A stretch of DNA of 64,000 nt, taken from the NCBI GenBank assembly GCA_963573305.1, contig OY754339.1, forward strand, positions 85,653,838-85,717,837. The letters are read 5' to 3'. Shown here piece after piece: positions 42,401 to 57,400 of this stretch. Each line of letters opens with the position of its first letter. The first letter of the stretch is position 1. Both the position numbers and the translations under genes were made by a program. Origin of the DNA: Pyrrhosoma nymphula. Lineage: Eukaryota > Arthropoda > Insecta > Odonata > Coenagrionidae. The notes beneath the pieces were generated by a model, which was given only the letters and a program-made list of their open reading frames with translations, did not search any database and had not been told where the DNA came from.

Positions 42401-45400
42401 GTTTCACCATTAAAATGTTTTAGAAAATTAGTTTGAATGCTTCATTCAATAATGCCATATATCCAACCTTTTATCGCTGTGCTGTACGGAAATCGATATT
42501 GTTATGAAATGAAGAATTGTTAAGTTTTGGAACCGATTCTAATTTTTTACATTGTTTCTTATGAAAAATACTGCATCATTTAACGTTGTTTCGCTTAATG
42601 TCTACTTTTTCAGGAATGAGTTAACAACGTTAAACGAGGACACACTGTATATAAAGCAAAAATGGAAAAGAATGTGGCAGATTTTTAAAAACATTTTGTG
42701 GTTGATTGCGTGAAGTCAGGATTATTTGTACCTTATAACATATTAAATAGACTGGCTATGTCCTGTGAGAAACCTTCATTGCATTTATACAAATATTTTT
42801 TTTTCATTACCTACTGTATTACAGAATTGGCGCGGCCGTGGCGTCTTCACAGGGGAACTGCGAAATATACAAAACCTTCATATTTAATTAGAGTATAATA
42901 AATGGCAGAAAAAGAAGTCCTATCTTTTGTTAAAAATAATCGAACTACCATAAGATGCGTAACTGCGCAGTTAGAAACTACAAAATATGCCAGAGGAAAA
43001 GGAAAAATTTTTCAAAACTCACCAAACGGAAGCATCTTAAACTATGCGGTAAGCCGTCAACTTTGCAAAAGGATCTTATATCAGTAATAACCCTTCTATT
43101 TACCTAGACAGATGATTCATTGAAACTTCTTGTGACGTCAGTAGCCGTAAGAGCGATGATAGGCAGTGAGGTGGATCGAAAAGGCTGAACCTAAGGAAGC
43201 TCCTCCCTTTAGTTCCATTCCCTTAAAAATATCGTATTCTCTGATCGTACCGGGCACTTCAAGATGTGTAGAATCCTCGCCGTAGATCCGTCCCGACAAA
43301 TTTGGTCTTCTGGAAGATCTTGCGGACAGAGTATGCACCTAAGCAAGTGTTGCTGGCTTGATTCAGTCAGTCAGTTGATCGTCTAAGTCCAGTGAAGATT
43401 AACTCAGTGCGTGATGTAAATAGACAAAGTGATATAAATTAGTGATGATGGACCAGTTTTTGAACATTAATAAACGTGAAAGTGCAGATAAGGAAAATAT
43501 GTACTCAACCAGTGGCAGGACTGAAAAAATGAAAATGTCGTAAATATGATGGCGGTTATTTAGAGTTTATTGTTACGTTGACAGAAATAAATGGTGAGAA
43601 TGTAAACCTTGTGTTTGGTGTGGTTTCACTGTACATATTTTTTTAACTGGTGGATGGATCGTGTCTCGCTTATTTATCAAAGGTTAAACATCCTTCGTCA
43701 ATGCAGAACCTTGTATTAACTCACTAATAGCCTTCGTCACTCTTTTTTTACAGCCAAAACCTTCAAATTGGGTTGGGTCAAAATTATCTGCAAATATTAC
43801 TGCAGGCCACAATTTCCTCCGACACTTTTGAATTGTGGAAGAGGACACACGATCCCACGCACTTGCCAGCTCAAATATAGCATCTTTTAAAGTGTATGCT
43901 TTTTGAAATGTGGAAACATCACCCGAGTCATCATCTATTAGTCGCTCCATGAAATTGTTTTTATATAAGTTCTTCATTGTACTTATCACTCCTAAATCCA
44001 ATGATTGTATCAAACTGGTGACATTTGGTGGAAGAACCGAACAGAAAAAATGTTACCGCTTACCAACAATTCTGCTCGGGGATGTGCTTTGCAATTGTCT
44101 AAAACCAAAACAGCTTTGCTCTCTTCTGGTAAACCAATCTCACGGATGTGTGCTTTAACCTGAGGTACCATACATTTATCAAACTAGTCTTGGCAAATTT
44201 CTTGCGTCATCCATGCATTTTTATTGCTTTTATTCGTCACCAGGATGTGTTTAATATTTCTCAAAGCGCGAGGGTTTGCATATTTTCCGATAAAAAGTGG
44301 TTTAAGCTTATATCCTGCGGCATTTACGCACAACATTACAGTAACTCTATCCTTTGCTACCTTTACCTACCTAAATCCAGGTGCCTGTTTTTCATTCCCC
44401 GCAGCCAATGTGGTTTGAGGAAGACATTGCCAGAAGAGTCCCATTTCATCTGCATTGAATATTTGTTCAGCAGTCAATTCTTGATCGTTGACGATTTTGT
44501 GAAATGTCTCCAAATATTCATTTGCACTTTTTGTCAGCTGAACCCTTTTCACCTGACTCTGCGAGTTTCCGAATGCCATGACACTCTTTGAACCTGTTGA
44601 GCCAACCAATAGAAAATTCACAAGGCCCCGCAATACCCATTTTTTCTGAAAATTGCTTGGCTTTTTTCATTAGTATAGGCCCTGAGAGAGGTTTTGCTTC
44701 ACTCCGCTGTTGCATAAACCACTGAAATAGCATTTCGTCCAGTTTGGGATTCATGGCTTGGCTGACATACTTCCTTTTTACACCTTATTTTGTAACCTCA
44801 GTTTCATTGAAGAACTTCATGATGTCTTCTTTCTTGGCTCTGAGGTTGTACAAAGTGGTGCTCCCGATACCGTATTCATTTATTAACTTATTTGCCGGTT
44901 CTCCTGCATCTAAACGACGTAATATTTCAACTTTCTTGAGGATGGTTAGCGAAGATCGCTTCCGTTTCTTTTGTGGACACGATGCCTGTTGGAAATACAT
45001 CGTTTCAGATACTGTCACACCTTAATAACTATCAGAAAATTATAAATTCACTAATAAGTTATATCCTCTCTCCTGAAAAAAAGTGACTGGGGTACTCCGC
45101 TTAACTGGTAAATGTGCATAGAGAGGCAAAAAACCAGTGCCTCGGAGTGAATTGTGGTGAGTCTAGATACTAGGCGGAGTCAAAAAGCCACTAGCGGTTT
45201 TATTCCGTAAAAAGGGCATTTCCATAAAACTGGTATTCCGTAAATACGGGATTTTGCTGTATATGATGAATAGTTCCTTACCAAAATTATCTCTCAACCC
45301 ATAAATCCTTCTTTAAAAAATAATAGACAAGTACCCTGTCAGTTATTGCCCACATTATAGTGATGTGATATTATTGCCTTTTTCCAGAATTCTTTGATCG

Positions 45401-48400
45401 CTTCATACCTTAGCTACTGTGATTATTACCGCCCCCGTTTCTTCATATTGGAAAATGTGAGGAATTTTGTATCTTTCAAGAAGAGTATGGTTCTGAAACT
45501 TACTCTAAGGTGCTTGCTTCGCATGGGATATCAGTGCTCGTTTGGAATTCTACAAGCAGGAAATTATGGAGTCCCTCAAACGAGAAGAAGGTATGTCAGA
45601 GAGCATGTGTATTCTTTTTTTTTAATTCTTATCCCATGCCTCTTTTTCACTATGCTGTAACATTTGTTTGCCTTATTGTTCCTCATGATGTACATTATAG
45701 CTATACATATCTCATTTGGTGATGGAGTTCATTTTAAAATACAACAGTGTATCTTCCCTCATCATTTTTGCTCAAGAGTTTATTAGACCCCTGCTTAAGT
45801 GCTGTCATCATATACTTTCCTCTGTTTTGTTTTGAAATGCATATTGCTAAAGTAATTTTGTGAAAGTGAATCTCTGGTACTTAGTTGATTGCCATGATGT
45901 TCTCTTTAAACTTACAATATCATATACCTCTGTTCCTAAAGGCTCCCTAACTCACTTTCTTATATTCTTGTTTCCTGTAAGTTTTGTCGAAGTTACTGTT
46001 CACAGTGAGGTATTTGCCAGGGAATGTATGAATTAGAGTTTGAGGATGAAATAGTTCCTATTTTCATTAACGCCTGGCTTAGTTCCTTTTCAGTAATTTA
46101 AAAATAATGAGATTCTGTTGAATTTGTTATCTTTGTTTCATTGAATGAGTTCATGATTGTTTCCTTCTATGTCTGCAGAGCAATAATATTGGCTGCTGCC
46201 CCAGGGGAGATATTGCCAAAGCATCCATCTCCCACGCATGTATTCAGTCCAAGAGCATGCCAGCTTTCTGTCATGGTGGATGAAAAGAGGGTAACTATCA
46301 AAATATCTTTTGCTTCAGAAAGTAAGCCGGCCAGTGGTTGCCAAGAAGCAGATAGTTGGCAATTTAGAGGCCCAGGGACACATGTCCTCATGTGGGTGGG
46401 TGTGAATCACTGCAATGGGTTTAACTCTAGCCTTGGGATGTGTGTTTATCCATGCCATGTTTAAGTCAAATAATTAAATGCATATATAGAGTACAAATCA
46501 ATTATGAGTATGATAATGGTAATGAATTTATCGTGGGCATTGCCCAATTACAATTGCTAGATAATATTAATATTAACATCATCAAGAAACTCAAATTAGG
46601 TACATCTTATGTAATATCATACTGGTAATTTCAGGAATTTAGTACATATACAATTTTAGAATTCAGAAACAATGTGAAAAATAATAAGTAAAAAAATAAT
46701 GTAATACAGTAAAACTTCTCTACAATGAACCTCCACATTGCAAATATGGTACATGTGAAATCACCTCCGTTAAGGAAACTCGACAATTACAAAACCTCCA
46801 TAGTACGAAGTCCTTGCGAGGGCCCGAGCGTAGAAGTGGACCTTCTTTCAATGAATCCAAAAAAAGAAGCTTTCTCAGAGTTTCATTGGCATATAATTAT
46901 CTATATTGTGTTAATGAGCAGCATTTCTACAGCTACTGCGTGTTCCCTCTTTCACAATTGCCGACTCTAAAACAATTGTAAATGGAAGTGAATATCTACA
47001 AACTTCACCATGGTATGGAACTTCATCTTCAGAAAAGCAGATATTTTGTTCAACAGTAGTCCACACAAATTCCATATCTACACAATACCATAATTATTGT
47101 ACATGATATATCAACAAACCTGTATAAATATTAAAATTCCAAGCTTGTAATACAAACAGGAACTCTTTTTGAAATAAATTTGGGAATGCCTTAACCAATC
47201 ACAGCTAAGACTCATGGTGAATAAAGTATCTTTGTTGAAAATAATGATTTATCAGAATTTCTCTATTCAAAAGAAGTAAGTTTTATCTTACCTTAAACTG
47301 CATGAGAAAAGCCAGAAAAAAGTGCTCACTTTTCTGCAGTTCCTCTCTAATTGCAGAAAAGCAAAGTTCACCAATGGGCAATCAGGCAATGTGCTCCCAC
47401 TCTCCATCCGTGTTCATTCCATCTTTGAACACTGCGCATCGTGGCAGGGATGACTACTGAATTCACATATGTTAATCACTCTTAGGCGAATGCAAATAAT
47501 TATGCAACTAATCGAATAACGTGATAAAAATTTATCGATTTATTATTCTTTGGTAATTTAATATTTACAGAATGCATTATAGGTAGAGATACGTGAAAAT
47601 CGCAAATTGCGATAAATGCGATATTTCCGCGATGCACGTGAATAAATGCGACATAGGCACGATGACTGGACTTTTTTGATATTTTACAGCAAATTTGCCT
47701 TTTCGACGGCAAAATTCGTAAATTTGTTGCCGAGTGCAGTTGAAATGCTCCACCGACGCTCACCACTTATAGCACGTGAGCGTCTGGCCAGTTGCTCGCT
47801 GGCTGGGACTCAAACTAGACGCCGCCGCCGAACTCATAAAAGACGCGAAATCGGCGAGTTCACCAACCTAGGCAATAGCTGCCGGAAGACAGAAACGCTT
47901 CCCTCTCTTTCCATTTCTTCCTGGGAATGGTGTTTTTTTTTAAACTATGACCTTGACTACGGTTATTACAACGCTACTAAAGATCGTTAGCGATCTATAT
48001 CTAACGATAGTGACATTTTGTGTTTTGCCTTTCTGCCATTTGCATTTGACGTTGAATTGGGTTCCTTCATGTCGTCATCACGCAGAGATTGCGTCGTCAT
48101 GAAAAAAATCCGCTCCTGAAAAGTATGAAGTTACATTTTATCAGATCCACGCCGCATGTGCCGCCGCTGGGTCGGAAGATGGTCAGCCTCCGCCACCAAC
48201 AAAAATGTCATCGGCACCCACGTCTGACTCAAATTCGTCGATCGTAGTACGCACCACCCTATTCCCCCACCACCCGACCGCCCGACTTGCGTTGTTAGCA
48301 TTTATACAAGGCGGAGCTTGCTAATGGTGTAAGGAAATGCTCCAAAAGCCGTAACGTGTTATCTGTATTACGATTTTACGTGCTGTCTTACGATTTAAGA

Positions 48401-51400
48401 ATAGCGTTGTGGCGGTGACGCGTTGGCGGAGAGCGATATTGGGTGGGAGCGGCGACACGTTGGCGGAGCGCGGGAGTGGACGAGTGTGACAGTGACGGGA
48501 AGGTGACAATGTAGATACGGCACGGCTCCGGTGGTTTGCGGCGGCAGCACGCAGGAGGTCAGTCGGCACCGCGTGAACCGGGACACAGAGAGTTCGTTCG
48601 GTGCTTGCCGCGAGTGTGGAAGTCTCGCGGGAGACTTTTTGCGTGAGTACCTCCGTTACAAGCGTACAGAGTTTTATCTCGGTGTAATCACCTACTTTTT
48701 TTTATTTTACTGGCGGTCATTTATACTCAGCCTATCTCAACACGTGTTACCGGAAAAATGCCGCGAGTTAAAATAACAATTAAGCAACGTGCGGAAGCTT
48801 ACAAAAATGAAAAGTTTTATGCAAGTAAATCCAATATTCTCACGTGTGGGATATGTAACCTCAGATTGGACTGGAATAAAAAAGATACCTTAGACAAGCA
48901 TATTTTAACTAGTTCACATTTGGCTAAGAAAGTGTCTGTTGCTCAAGATCTGCAGGCAAGCAACAAGAGGCAAACCACTTTATTTGAGGCGAATGAAAAT
49001 GCCAAGAAGACAAAAACAGAGAAACACGATTTCATACATGACACTCTGTCAATGTGCCTCAAGGAAAAAAATTCCGGTGCACAAAATAGATGCTACAAAA
49101 TGCTATAAACTGAAATTGAAAATGCTATAAAATAAAAATGAAAGTGCTATTTACACGTATCTCTAATTATAGGTAATACAGTTGCAAATTAGGTGTTGGG
49201 TTTTTGCCTTGTTCAAGAAGAGGTTGTTGGCAGAAAACCATTTGTGGGAATGATCAAGTGTAATTTCAGTTTGTTCACTAGATAAGAATGCTTATCCATA
49301 GTATATCCTCGTTTTCTTATGAAGAACACATCCCCGTATCTTAGTGTCTTATAGATGTGTGCTTTAGATATAAATATACTTTATATATAAATATACTTTT
49401 TCAGCAATATATTTCCTTTGAAAAGACATTAGGTTGTGTCACCGGATGAGATGGTTTGGGGATAGAAACGAAATAAGAAGAATATATCCCTAGTCTATCC
49501 TTGTTTTCTTCTTAACACCATATCTCTTGTGCCAGCTGCATTGTGTGTCCTGAAACATACTGTGAGCTTGAATGTCTTGAAAACCTTGCACGATGATTTA
49601 TTCACATTAATGTTATGGTATTGTGATCTGGGGAAGCCATTCCCTTATAACCAGAATTAAAAAAAGGACTATGCACTATCAGTGATACCAGGCCCACTGT
49701 CAACCACCCTTTAAAAGACTACCTATTGACATTGCCTTGCATATTTCTGTTTGAGGCTTTCGCAGCGCTGTTGTGCTGGTTTCTCCATGTTTTTCGGGCA
49801 AAGCTGCTTTGTGTGTGTGTGTGGCCTGCATTGGCTACGAAACGTCATCGTAAAGATACACCGACACAGCTTTGCCCGAAAAACATGGAGAAACCAGCAA
49901 TTGCCTTGCATATTTACATATTAATTACTTGGTGGTCTTTGTGAGAACAATATGGCTCTCTTTCCCCTAAAAAAGTCTCGATTCCTAAAAATTAAAAAAT
50001 AGCGAGGACATTCATGTCAATTCATCAAATATAGCAGCAATATCCAATGGTCCATGTCTCGTGTGTCAAACTCTAAAACTGTTCATCAACAAATATAAAA
50101 GGCATAAAAGGTGTTGAATCAATATCCCTATATAAATGTAAAACTTTTATGTGCCTTTTCTCTGTGAACAAATATCTAAGTGATGTATGCTAATTATCCT
50201 TTTATTTTAGCAATTCCCTATATTGACTTGCTGTATTTGAATGCTACTTATGTGTAACCCCCTAGTAAGAAAATTTTAATGTTGCCAGTTGTGCAAATAA
50301 ATAGTCATGATTATTATTATTGTGTACATATAATAAAAATTACTTGTGTAAATTCTCCATTAACTCTGCCAGATGATGTGCCGTCAACTGGAGTTTTATC
50401 CTAAAAGCATTTGTTCTTCCTTTTTCTCTTAGTATGATCCTGATTTCCGATGGAATAATTCAGCTCCTTTGCGAACCATCACAGTTCGTGATGCAATGTC
50501 TGATCTTCCAGAAATGAGAAATGGTTCAAAGAAAGAAGAAATGTCTTATGGTGGAGAACCATTTTCACATTTTCAAAGACAGGTACTCTTCATCTATTTA
50601 TCTGTGTAAATTATGGTGATAAGTAATGTGATCGTAACAGATCGCATGTGCTTGATAGGTACCGTAAGTTGGGGCGAGTTCGGACAATAGTGCCGGCTGG
50701 TGCTTACATTATTTTTTCTTGCAAAGTTCACATTGTTATACAATTTAATCATTTCTTCGAGACAAAAAAGGTACAATGTAGCATATTCCAATTAAAAGCA
50801 GTGTATCTGTTACTTCTCGTCGTAATCAATCCAATCAGTTTGCAGCGCAACAGTTTCGTGAAATATTGTATCGCCGAAAAAAAAACTAATGTGCTCTTTG
50901 GTAAGTGCTTTTGAATATTATGAGATTAATGTCCTTCTAAAGCTGAATTATTTCTCATTGCATATGAAAATTTTTGTTAAAATCCTATGAATATTCTATT
51001 TACTAGAAGACATTTTTTGAGTTCATGTAGCTCTGCGGGTGGAATGGCGAGAAAGTACGCGAGGGTCATGGAGGCCGGCACTCACACGAGAAGTGATTAG
51101 GATATGCGAAGAAATAGGAATAAAGTTTTAAATGATTCCTCCTAATGCGACCTATTTATGCCAGCCACTTGATCTTGCTTTTTTTAGGCCACTTAAGATC
51201 GTATGGCGTAAATGTCTTGACCAGTGGAAGCATAAAAATCACGGGGTTCTTCCCAAAAGGGAGTTCCCCAGATTATTGAAATCAGCCTTTGATTCAATTG
51301 GATCTTCCTGTCTGGCAATGTTCGTGCAGGGTTTAGAGATGTGAGAATTTTTCCATTCGACAAAAGTCAAGTTATTAACAAAGTCCCTTGTTTAAATCCG

Positions 51401-54400
51401 GAGGAAAATTTGGCCAAAGCCACCGACGGCATTGCATGGTCAGATGCACTTCTGCATCATCCTGCGTAGAAACACCTGTGGGTAAAAAATATAAGGGAAA
51501 AAACTAATGTTCAGCCAGGGAAAAGTGATATGCGTAAATGAATCTTTTTTTAGGAAGTGGGAGGCATTTCCTCGGAGAAAAATTCATCCGTTGATGAGAC
51601 TAACAATTTGGCATCACAGTCTATCGATGTTTGTGATGAAAGTAATTTTGAAACCCCCGGCTCTATCCCTGAAAATTCATTCCTTTTATTAAAGTTCAAG
51701 ACCAACAAACATGACAGGCTTTTGTGGGAAAGGTTATAGAAGTCTGCACTAGAAACAAATTCTGTGTGCATGTGCCTTTGGAAAAAACTACAGTCAAGTA
51801 GATTTATTTCAGGTTTCCCGATGTTGCTGATGAATGCATAGTCCGCAGAACGCAAATTGTTTGTCAGCTGGCTTCCCCAAGGGACTTACGAAGGAGCCAC
51901 TTCGTTTTAGTTGGTTAACTGACATTAATAATGTTGATTAATTTATTTAGTAGTACAAATGTCACGGTTTGCTTTTGTAATATTTTATTTCGATGTGTTG
52001 TTCCCGCTTCATCGGAGGTGTAAAGGTTTTAGTTGCATCCATCGTTAAAGATTGCACTATTTTCTATGAATGATAATTCAGGAGACCATTCCATCGTACC
52101 CTTTTATAAACCTAATTAATAAAATGTTATGTCAAGTTGATATCTATGGTTATATTTCATATCAATATGTTTCCGTTTTCATCAACAATTTTTTCAAACT
52201 GGAATTTTACGCTTTTCGGTCTAATTTAGCAGTTAAAATAAAAGAAATATTAACCCCTCTCTACACTTCATTAGTATTTAAGAAGAAAGCACATTCAACT
52301 TCACCATTTAATCTCTGGAATTATGACGTAAAATCATTAAATGGCTAAGTCACATCTATCAATGCAACGCTCGCAATATTTTCCGATTTTCTTTTCCATT
52401 TCCATAGTTCGCCAATAAAAACAGTACTAAAAGCATCTTGCTGTCTTTTAACTTAATTACGATACTATTAAATTATTATTTTTTAATATAAGAACATTTT
52501 TAAATAAATATATGTTCCCGTATTGTCACGAAAGTCTGAAGCTCTGAATGAAAACATAAATGAATTGCACGTGTCCGAACTCACCCCACTCCGTGAGGCG
52601 TGTTCGCATGGCTTCGTATGAATATTTTCCAGAGTTAAAAATAAAGCAACATCACTTTCTTTCGTTCACATTGTTTCTAAAGGTTTGTAGATTATGAATT
52701 GCTGTTTTCACGCATATCGGTAAATATGCCGATGCGTAAATAATGATTATATATAAAAAAGTGTCCGAACTCGCCCCAACTTACGGTATTAAAATGACAA
52801 AAAATCTGGCACTAAATGGAAGGTGTGAAACAAATAAATCTTTGTCTAAAAAAATTATCTCTTCATCAATTTACCTTATTAAAGGCTGTAAACATTAGAG
52901 CTTGTTTAATTTAAGGGCCATGTTACAGAGGTGTGAAAAAGGATACCAGTGTATAGTGTGTATTCTTATTATAAATTCTGTAACTTGAGTATTAGTCAAA
53001 GTGAACATCTAGTTGATGAAGGTCATGTGATGTATGCTTGTGGCATAAGACTGCCAGAAAATAAATTATTTACTTACACAGAAATTTGCTTGTGATATTT
53101 TGAAAAATTTTAATATAAAACAATAAAATACTTGATTATATATTTGAAACTGAATTTTCAGATGCGTGGAAATCAAGATTTTCCAGTTCTGAGAGACCAT
53201 ATTTGTAAAGAAATGGCCCCACTTGTGGAGGCAAGAATGGCACACATTCCAACTGCATCGGGATCAGATTGGAGAGATCTGCCAAACATTGTTGTTCGTC
53301 TTAGTGATGGGGCGTACACCAAGAAACTGTAAGTATTTTTGGTGGATTTTATTTGCAATTTCCTTTTGTTTGACAACAGGGGTCTTATTGTGGAATTTCT
53401 AACAACGGCATTATGAGATGGAGGCTGAAATTAATTGTGCCATAAGTTGTCATAACTGGTAAATTGAGTATGGAACTCATAGGGGTAGCGATAGGAAGTG
53501 CAAGGTAGAGAGATGGTCTTACTGCAATGATGTCCAATAACAATGAACATAGTTCAATTGCGTTTAATTCTGCAAACTCGCAAGGTATAATGAGGAGGGA
53601 CTCAATGAAGAAGAATGTGGCCAGAAATAAGCATTCACCCTTCGACATGATACAAAATGTTTTTAAATGCATACCATATTTGCATGAATTTAAGACAGTG
53701 TTTTTTTCCCTTTCGGGCTTCCGAAGAAAAGTGGCTTCATCTTACAATTGGAAGCAAAATCCTTGACTTTTTTCCCATTTCGTGGATTTCCAAAAAAGGG
53801 GGTCATCTTAGAATCAGGTTCGTCTTAGATTTGTGCAAGTTCGGTATTTCATAATTTAAAATGAAGCGCATTGCTGAGACTTGGGAGCACATCTGAAGAG
53901 GTAGCGTATGGCTGAGTATTGGCTGACAAGGTAGTGTAGATTTGATTGGTAATAATCAATTAAAGTCCACCTCTCCCATTGTGTAATTCAGATAGCTGTG
54001 TTACTCCTGTTATGTTGTTTACTAAATACACATTATTTCAAATATGCATCACTTTCAGCCTCACATTAGACGAATGTAAAATCTCCATTAGGACATCAAA
54101 ATGTGCTTAATGATGCACAAGAAATATATGTAAACTATGTGTGATAACTTCCTGAATGATTTTCACTTATGTCTGTGCAGTGACAATGAGAAGATGATTT
54201 TGCAACACTGTTTAGAATTTTTGGACACTCAGCATTTTGTTTTCACACATGATTCTCTGACCTAAACGCACATTTTATCATGCTCCCATTAGAGCCCTGC
54301 AAAACTATCTTTGTACTCTGTTACAAGTGGTCGGTTGGTTATGAGTCACTGCCTCAGCTACCTTTTCGGTGAAGAAACAGGTGGAGGTCACCCTGCCAGG

Positions 54401-57400
54401 CACCCTGGCGGAGGTATTGTAAATCAGAGGAGTGATTGTTATTATATACTGGATGACTGGATGGTCAAGTACATTCATACTCGGCTGGCCGCCTTAGTAA
54501 TCACAGCTCCCTTTTGTGCTTGGAAGGCACTTGCAACTTTAAGTTTTGATTCAAGCTTGCTCAGGTGTTACTCAGGCTCTCTAGAATGTGTATTAGATGC
54601 AAAGAAAGGGAAATTCTTGATAAATATGCAGATGGAAGATGATTTTTACAACCTGGAAGAGAGTTAAGCAGTTATCAAGTTTGGCAAAAATTTGACGTTG
54701 TGTATGATATTAATGTGAAGCTAAGTGAAGGTAAAAGGTCCAGTATTAGGTGTGCAATGCTCTTCAAAAATGCTTATGTGTAACTATGTAATCTTTTGGT
54801 TCATTAGTGTAAGTTTTCCAAAAATACCTGAGCTTCTTTCTGAGTACCATCTTCTGTAAAATCAGAGATAGCAGATATGTAAATGGTGTGGCCTGGATTC
54901 ACGTCTATTCAACATTGTAGCCAAGCAAGAATCTTGTGAAATAGTACGTTAGATGATAGAAGTTGAGTGAATTAAATTTGGCGATGTATTTACCAATTGG
55001 AAAAAGATAATAAAGTAATAATAATCTTTATTGCTCAAGGAGTTTCCCTCCCTTTGAGCAGAAAAAACGAACACAGTACAATAATAATGTTTACAATACA
55101 ATAATAAGATTACAAAAATGAACTGTAAATACATCTTTAAAAAAAATATTACTCAAAATGAACTGTAAGCAAGCACACGAGTTCAGGGTGGCATTGACAA
55201 ATACAACAATTTTGCAATATACAGCATATAACCATACAATTTGCAATGTATAGAACACAACAGCCACACGTGACACACCTATGCAATGGTTACAATATTT
55301 CAAATACTTACACAACAACCACTCAAGCAATACATACCCATACCATAAATACAACTGTAACTTTCATTAACTCACCACAATATATCACAATACCCACACA
55401 ACAATTACTCAAGCAATATATAGTTATAAAACATACAACTGCAGCTACAAATTATTACTACTGCCCATCAGGCCCCAAGTTTCTTTCCGAACACCTTCAG
55501 TGATCAACCACAATATACTACAACACTTACACAGTAATTACTTTGGTAATATATAGTCTCACATTATACAACTGCAGCTACAAACTATTACCTCTGCATA
55601 AAAGGCTCCAAAGCCTCCCTCTGAACACCCTCATCGACCCACTGCCCTTAACATGGTTTGGCAATCCATTCCAGAGTTTGGAAGCTGCCACAGTGAACGA
55701 CCTCTGAAATATGGTTGTCCTAAACTGAGGGGTATACAAGAAATTTGGTCTAGTAACCACATTTCTAGTCTAGTAACCACATTTGGAGACTTGGAGCTTG
55801 GAGGAAAGAGTTTTAGCAAATAATCAGGACTCCCACGTTTAATGAGATTGAACATGAGGCAGGCCATATTAAATTTTCTCCTTCATTTGATGTCGAGCCA
55901 GGAGAGCTTTTGGAGATATGGGGTGATGTGTTTATCTCTCCGTAGGTTAAAGATGAATCTCACACGGTAATTAATTAGGTGCTGTAGCTTAATGTTCAAT
56001 TCCTCAGTTATATCATGGTACACTAACAATAAGCTGCAGTAGTCTAAGTGAGGAAAAATCAGAGAACACACAAGTTTCTTTTTTAATTGAAGGGGCAGTA
56101 GATTTTTATGAATTTTTAATTGATGCAACGTTGCATTCACTTTATTGGATATACAGTCGGATCCGGATTTAATGTCTTCGCATTTAACGTTTATTTTTTG
56201 AGGTCCCGATTCATTCCCTATTAAAACAATGTAAAAATTGTCCTAATTTAGCGTCTCCGCATTCTGTGTTTTTCCGCATTCTAGGTTGTAAAAAAATTTC
56301 CCGCTCAAGGTTTTTTACCCGATTTAAGGTTTATTCATGACGATTCATGCAAATGATTATCCATACATCAGTGATGACTATCACCAGCATAAGTTTTCAA
56401 TAGGTCGACGGTCCTTAAGGTTTCGCTTTAAGATGCTTGTATATGTACAATGAATGAATGTATAATGAACATACGAACATTAAGATATTGTATGCTCTTG
56501 GTAATACATACATAAATGTAAAACCGCATTTTCCCTGATAGCAGGTTTAACCCAATGATGATATGGCATATTACGCAGTTGAAATCATAGAAATTTTCCC
56601 GGGAGCTCTGTAGAAAAAATGAATGTCGAACTGTGCACCATGAGAGAAACTTGCATGTGCAACAGCAGCTTAATTTCTCGGAGCTACAAATCAAAATTGA
56701 TTGCTAAATAAGGGATTCTCATTATGTCGTACCATCAGTAATATTCTCATAATCGGAAAGTATCAATATTTTGCGAAATGAAATGTCTGTCTTTCGCTCG
56801 TCTTTAATGATGATTTTTCGAGTACATAGCCGCCTACACCTCACTTTTACAGAATAAAATGGGTATAAAAATGCTTCGACACCTCTGAGAAATGCGTAAA
56901 AATGGAATTTTTAACGTTGGTAACAGTCCACACTAACATTCCCAGTGGTAATTTTCCTTAACTCTATTTTTCTTAGGAAAATTTCCATCATCTATTAGGT
57001 GCCGCAGTGACAACGACAGTAAAATTTAACCCCAGAAAATGCCGAGGTTAGCTTCATGCCATTATTAAGTTACTGCCACACAAAAAAGGTGGGAGGGTTG
57101 AATTACAATGTGTTTTGCCTGAAGGTTCAAATTACAGCATTTATGAGTTAGGGTTGGATGGTCGGTAGTAAGGGTTTATTTAGTTGCGTAACAGATTTAA
57201 AGATACAATGTATTACACAAATACTATTTAAATAAAAAAACTTTGAATTCAGAAATATTGTTCAGTGATTTTGTTGAATGTGATGATGACCTGCAGACCA
57301 GTGGCATTGTTTCAATAGGGGAATGGTGTGGTACATCAAATGAAACAGATTCTAACTGCAGAGAGAATGAGGATGAGGAAGTGCTGACAATGGCTACCGT

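Larger units (their letters stand above)
39284..42647. mobile_element. Non-autonomous pogo-type element, 3.4 kb
   Basis: Starts cagtgtgtctttgttttac and ends, inverted, cagtgtgtcctcgtttaac, with TA on each side (39282-39283, 42648-42649). Both ends repeat gtttaacgttgtttcg internally. No transposase. It inserted into the Tigger remnant and itself hosts a tandem repeat and a miniature hAT element. Confidence 0.88.

Noticed and set aside
55246..55503. Threonine-rich open frame
   Set aside because: Antisense to the 3' region of a LINE; compositional.
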